From positions 1-7,808 of the forward strand of contig CALVYO010000061.1 in NCBI GenBank assembly GCA_944372275.1: a stretch of DNA of 7,808 nt, written 5' to 3'. The DNA is from an uncultured Bacilli bacterium (GTDB taxonomy: Bacteria > Bacillota_I > Bacilli_A > RF39 > UBA660). Positions 4,565 through 7,808 of this stretch are shown piece by piece. Below the pieces are notes generated by a model, which worked only from the letters and a program-made list of their open reading frames with translations, searched no databases and was not told the DNA's origin. Both the position numbers and the translations under genes were made by a program. Within the stretch, counting starts at the first letter, position 1. Every line of letters begins with the position of its first letter.

Positions 4565-5135
4565 AGAACCTCGCAAATATTCTATCGATTATTAATCCTG
4601 ATAAGGTACTTAAAAAAGTTATTATTATACAAGGGAAAACAATACTTGTTGGATTAACACTACCATACATCATTCTTAAAGAAATAATCGTCGTAGGAAT
4701 AATAGTTACACCACTAGTATTTAATACTAAAAATGTAATCATCGACCTAGTTGCTGTATCTTTTTTTTTATTTAATTCTTGTAGTGATTGCATAGCTTTC
4801 AAACCAAATGGTGTTGCGGCATTTCCTAAGCCAAACATATTGGCAATTATATTTGAACTTATATAACTTAGTGATTCGTGATTTTTAGGTATTTCCGGAA
4901 AAATATATCTTAATAAAATAGATATTTTACTAGATAATTTTTTTAATAATCCTGATACTTCAGCTATTTTAGCAATCCCTAACCATAAAGCCATAACCGG
5001 AAAAATTTTTATTATCATATCAAAAGAAGTTTTAGTACTATCTAAAATAGCAGTATTTACAATTTCAATATTATTATTTGATAAACAATATAAAATTCCA
5101 ATTATGATAAAACTACCCCATATTTTATTTACCAT
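4557..5135 (-). CDS. spmA: Spore maturation protein A
   Basis: SpmA is the membrane partner of SpmB, acting in spore core dehydration; the two are related Gate-domain proteins. It has 192 residues, close to the usual 196. A hydrophobic amino terminus (WGSFIIIGILYCL) is followed by DSTKTSFDMIIKIFPVMALWLGIAKIAE, the family's first Gate block. The conserved NIIANMFGLGNAATPFGLKAMQ and VLNTSGVTIIPTTIISLR follow. The ATG at 5133-5135 overlaps the dacB stop (ATGGTAA), and AAAGGTGG about 11 nt upstream serves as the ribosome binding site. Expression is therefore coupled to dacB and spmB. Confidence 0.93.
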   Translation of the reverse strand: MVNKIWGSFIIIGILYCLSNNNIEIVNTAILDSTKTSFDMIIKIFPVMALWLGIAKIAEVSGLLKKLSSKISILLRYIFPEIPKNHESLSYISSNIIANMFGLGNAATPFGLKAMQSLQELNKKKDTATRSMITFLVLNTSGVTIIPTTIISLRMMYGSVNPTSIVFPCIIITFLSTLSGLIIDRIFARFYV

Positions 5136-6193
5136 AGATTACTAAACCACCTTTTTATTTTATCAAAAAAACTTAATTTTTCTTTTTTCTTAATAAAAAT
5201 ATCTTCTTCATAAACTTTTTTATCGTTAATTATTACTTCAACTACTCCTACTTTATCATTATCACTATAATTTTGTTTTTTTTCTAATTTAAAATTTAAT
5301 AATATTTTATTATCAATATTTTCTAAGGTATAATTAAAATTATTTTTTATATATAATGTATCTAAATAATAATTTTCATCAATTATATTTATTTCGCCTT
5401 CTTTTAAAATATTATAGTTTGTATAATTAGCAAATGCTTCTTCAAATAAATTTATGTGATCAACAAAATCATTACCATCATTTAAAGTAACAACAACTAA
5501 ATTGACATTATCTTTAGAAGCGGTCGTTACTAATGTTCTTTTAGCAATATCGGTAAATCCTGTTTTACCACCTGTTATATAATCGTGACTATGTAATAAT
5601 TTATTTTTATTAATCCACGAATAATAATTCATATTAGTTCTTAAAGTATATTTTTTAGTACTAACTATTTTTCTATATGTTTCATTTTTCATTGCGTAAC
5701 TAGTTAATAATGCCATATCGTATGCTGTGGATAAGTTACCCACATTCTCATCCAAACCGTGAGGATTATTAAATTTACTATTTTTCATCCCGATTTCCAC
5801 AGCTTTTTTATTCATCATTGTAACAAAGTTATCGACACTACCACCAACATAATTAGCTATAGCCAAAGCTGCATCATTGCCACTTCGTAACATTAAACCA
5901 TATAATAATGATTCTAAAGTAATTTCTTCGCCTTGTTTAATATAAATACCAGAACCATATGCTTTAGTTATCTCTTCACCAATCGTAACAATATCATTTA
6001 CATCTTTATTTTCAATAGCCACTATGGCAGTCATTATTTTTGATATAGACGCTACACTTCTTACATCATTCATATTATTAGAATAAATAACATTTAAACT
6101 ATCCATATCCATTAATACTGTACTAGTAGCACTACTAGAATAAGCTTTTACACTAATTGGAATTAACAATATTAAAAACAACAACTTCTTCAT
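5129..6193 (-). CDS. dacB: D-alanyl-D-alanine carboxypeptidase, DacB/PBP5*-type
   Basis: This penicillin-binding protein removes the terminal D-Ala of peptidoglycan stem peptides. DacB of B. subtilis tunes cross-linking of the spore cortex. From the ATG at 6193 the protein has 354 residues. A signal peptide (KKLLFLILLIPISVKA) leads the S11 peptidase domain. Counting from the upstream GTG at 6202 (subtract 3 for this start), the active-site motifs are S52-x-x-K55 (ASISKIMTA), S107-G-N109 and K213-T-G215 (GGKTGFT). A carboxy-terminal beta domain follows, and the protein ends in an amphipathic stretch (FFDKIKRWFSNLW) that likely anchors it to the membrane. AGGTGA (6199-6204) five nt before the ATG decides the start. 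It heads the dacB-spmA-spmB operon. The family alone could also mean vegetative DacA; the context points to the sporulation form. Confidence 0.9.
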   Translation of the reverse strand: MKKLLFLILLIPISVKAYSSSATSTVLMDMDSLNVIYSNNMNDVRSVASISKIMTAIVAIENKDVNDIVTIGEEITKAYGSGIYIKQGEEITLESLLYGLMLRSGNDAALAIANYVGGSVDNFVTMMNKKAVEIGMKNSKFNNPHGLDENVGNLSTAYDMALLTSYAMKNETYRKIVSTKKYTLRTNMNYYSWINKNKLLHSHDYITGGKTGFTDIAKRTLVTTASKDNVNLVVVTLNDGNDFVDHINLFEEAFANYTNYNILKEGEINIIDENYYLDTLYIKNNFNYTLENIDNKILLNFKLEKKQNYSDNDKVGVVEVIINDKKVYEEDIFIKKKEKLSFFDKIKRWFSNLW

Positions 6194-6209
6194 ACACTTC
6201 ACCTATAAA

Positions 6210-6217
6210 ATAGTATG
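6210..6217 (-). promoter_or_regulatory. Possible sigma-E-like -10 element for the dacB operon
   Basis: On the minus strand CATACTAT matches the B. subtilis sigma-E -10 consensus (CATACAnT) at all but one defined position. A TATATT stretch upstream (around 6230-6236, minus) could be the -35, though at 12-13 nt the spacing is slightly short. In B. subtilis the dacB operon is sigma-E controlled. The element starts right after the terminator of the upstream remnant and would give a leader of only about 11-13 nt. Confidence 0.3.
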
Positions 6218-6240
6218 AAAAAAAGTCTAAATATAGACTT
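6218..6240 (-). terminator. Terminator of the zinc-ribbon remnant
   Basis: On the minus strand AAGTCTA (6234-6240) pairs with TAGACTT (6223-6229) around a 4-nt loop and is followed by five T. It overlaps the stop codon of the remnant and isolates the dacB operon from upstream transcription. Confidence 0.75.
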
Positions 6241-6364
6241 AAATTTCTTTTTTCCACAATCCGTGTTTATTGCAATATGCATATATGATAGAACCTTTTT
6301 CATAATCGAATACTACTTTTGGTTCATCGTTTGGTTTTAATAAATATTTAATAGTTTTATTACC
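6239..6364 (-). pseudogene. Start-less remnant of a small zinc-ribbon-like protein
   Basis: An open frame of 41 codons ends at TAA (6239-6241) but has no plausible start codon and is preceded in frame by TAA (6365-6367). It opens with GNKTIKYLLKPNDEP and ends with YAYCNKHGLWKKEI. The ending resembles the second half of small zinc-ribbon proteins, and GNKT is a common continuation of a CPxCGNKT knuckle. The first cysteine pair, expected just upstream, is missing. A good terminator directly after the stop indicates it was once a transcribed gene. It is probably a decayed cargo gene between the helicase and dacB. The spacer 6365-6554 is AT-rich and I find no supported feature in it. Confidence 0.5.
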
Positions 6365-6554
6365 TTATTTGTGCAAAAAAAATTTCTCTAAGTAGGATAT
6401 TATATATACTTTGTCATTTTAATATTTCATTTTTAACTCTTTTAATACTCAATTATAAAGTTTAAAAGTAATATAATTGTTTTACATTTAATATAATACT
6501 AAGTTCATTAATTAACAATTACGTCATCGATTAAAAATAATTACAATTAATCAT

Positions 6555-7808
6555 TTATTTATAAATATTTATTTGTTCTTTAAAATAATTATTTAATTGT
6601 TCATTTACACAATATACATAACATCCTTTAATTCCTCTTGTCAGTAATACTCTATATGTATTTTTTATTATCGTATTAGATATTTCTCTTGCCATTATCT
6701 CATTTTCTTTATACATTTTTTTTATGCCTTTAAACGAAGGATCCGAAGATGCGTGTTTTTGAAAATTTGTACATACCTTACTATCTTCATAAAATAAATC
6801 TTCTCCGATAATTACCCCAACATAATCAAATTCTAATCCTTGTACTGAATGAATACATCCTGCTTCATTTACTGAATCATCTATTGCAAAAGTTTGTTTT
6901 GCACCTAAATTCCAACTTATTCCATATTCTCCAATTTTAATATCGTGATAATTTGTATTATCAATTTCATCTTTATTCCATTCCCAACAATAACCAGCTA
7001 AAATTCTCGATTTATTATTTTTGATATTATTTGTTTTTATTAATGATTCTAATTCTTGTGGACTATCGCATATAGTTATGTCGTAATTTATTTTTCCATC
7101 ATAATTATTAGTAGTACCTAATAAATAATCAATAAATTTTAGATAATTATCCGAACCATTACATCTAAACTGAGATTCTAATTTTAATTCCATTATATTA
7201 GCATTTAGATATGTACTCCATTTTTTTATTTCATTTATTGTCCCAATATCATTTAAATGAACTTGTTGTCTTTCATCTATAAAAAATATTGAAGATTTTG
7301 ATGAATAAATTATCTCTTTTATTTGGTTTTCACCATAGTTATTAAATAATCCAGATTTTTCAGTTAGACAATGAGCTTCGTCTACTATTAAAACATCAAA
7401 AATATCCTCTTTTGTAGCAGTATAAGCACTAGATGTTTTAAATAAATTATCTATGCTAGTTTTATTTAAAGTTCCTTTTAATTTTGCCCCATAAATTACT
7501 CGCGGTGCTGTGTTTCTTGATACATATTGACATAATTTTCCTTGGTTGGTTAAATTTGCTAATAAATTTATTGCTATTACTGATTTTCCAGTACCTGGAC
7601 CACCTTCGACAATAATTACATTCTTTTCTTCTTTTTTTGTTGCCGCTAATATTTTATCATAGATTATCATCTGATTATCTATTAAATTAAATTCTTTATT
7701 TCCTTTTAATAATTTATCTATGTTTTCTTGTAAACTTTTAGATGGTAATAATTTACTACTATCAATTTCTTGAATTATAGACAAATTATCACCATAGCAA
7801 AATTTTTT
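6555..7808 (-). CDS. DUF2075 / Schlafen-group-3-like DNA/RNA helicase, C-terminal part
   Basis: This is an ATP-dependent superfamily-1-like helicase or nucleoside-triphosphatase domain. Walker A is GGPGTGKS (complement of 7581-7604) and Walker B is DVLIVDEAH (DEAH at 7371-7382). Further motifs are FFIDERQQVH, LESQFRCNGSDNYL, CIHSVQGLEFDYVGVIIG and the final NTYRVLLTRGIKGCYVYC, all typical of DUF2075 proteins. A TTG at 7782-7784 gives a 409-residue frame, but the frame stays open upstream to the window edge (KKFCYGDN before it) and no ribosome binding site precedes the TTG. So the gene is partial and its amino terminus lies outside. In many relatives that part carries a nuclease domain such as GIY-YIG. 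PSKSLQENI just inside is the usual lead-in to the helicase core. Such proteins often sit in mobile or defence regions; role here unknown. Confidence 0.9.
   Translation of the reverse strand, partial: KKFCYGDNLSIIQEIDSSKLLPSKSLQENIDKLLKGNKEFNLIDNQMIIYDKILAATKKEEKNVIIVEGGPGTGKSVIAINLLANLTNQGKLCQYVSRNTAPRVIYGAKLKGTLNKTSIDNLFKTSSAYTATKEDIFDVLIVDEAHCLTEKSGLFNNYGENQIKEIIYSSKSSIFFIDERQQVHLNDIGTINEIKKWSTYLNANIMELKLESQFRCNGSDNYLKFIDYLLGTTNNYDGKINYDITICDSPQELESLIKTNNIKNNKSRILAGYCWEWNKDEIDNTNYHDIKIGEYGISWNLGAKQTFAIDDSVNEAGCIHSVQGLEFDYVGVIIGEDLFYEDSKVCTNFQKHASSDPSFKGIKKMYKENEIMAREISNTIIKNTYRVLLTRGIKGCYVYCVNEQLNNYFKEQINIYK

Noticed and set aside
6365..6554. Possible promoter (TTGTTA-17-TATATT, minus) and short ATG frames in the spacer
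   Set aside because: The boxes are weak, the ATG frames stop after two to five codons, and such matches are expected by chance at this AT content.
6541..6580. Terminator for the DUF2075 gene
   Set aside because: The minus strand after the stop shows only a GATTAA/TTAATC pairing with a large loop and no T-run, so no terminator is called.

Overview
This window is very AT-rich and standard-code (Trp is TGG, stops are TAA and TAG). It looks like a low-GC Bacillota chromosome, probably an uncultured Bacilli-type lineage. Three things support this: a monocistronic rpsD of the cysteine-free S4 type with a structured leader, the dacB-spmA-spmB-rluB gene order known from Bacillus subtilis, and strong GGAGG-type ribosome binding sites with TTGACA/TATAAT promoters. 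A finer taxonomic placement cannot be made from this sequence.

Layout. (1) Positions 1-515 hold no long ORF. They contain what reads as a type I toxin-antitoxin locus: a minus-strand promoter, a leader with a strong Shine-Dalgarno, a very short hydrophobic ORF, a minus-strand hairpin with a T-run, and a convergent plus-strand promoter for a small antisense RNA. The toxin promoter and leader are repeated at the left edge (18-136), so a second toxin gene starts there and runs off the window. (2) Positions 537-1345 are the rpsD transcription unit: promoter, S4-type leader, gene, terminator. (3) Positions 1436-2146 are a self-contained unit for an unrecognised 181-residue, six-cysteine protein. 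(4) A tail-anchored acidic protein (minus) and a single-cluster ferredoxin (plus) are divergently transcribed from a short spacer. (5) A minus-strand operon dacB-spmA-spmB, with overlapping reading frames, is followed by rluB, which has its own promoter. The ferredoxin and rluB converge on one hairpin terminator that contains both stop codons. (6) The right end holds a start-less zinc-ribbon-like gene remnant with its terminator, then the C-terminal part of a DUF2075 / Schlafen-group-3-like helicase that is open to the right edge.

How they fit together. rpsD and rluB belong to ribosome assembly (S4, and pseudouridylation of 23S rRNA). dacB-spmA-spmB is the cortex and spore-maturation set of endospore formers, so the genome carries at least this part of the sporulation inventory. 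The left and right ends look accessory: a small-RNA toxin module at one side, and a decayed fragment plus a helicase of the kind found in mobile or defence settings at the other. The most interesting element is the toxin-antitoxin locus. Its predicted toxin mRNA has about 20 base pairs of complementarity between 5' leader and 3' tail, and its reading frame looks shifted by one base relative to the strong start.
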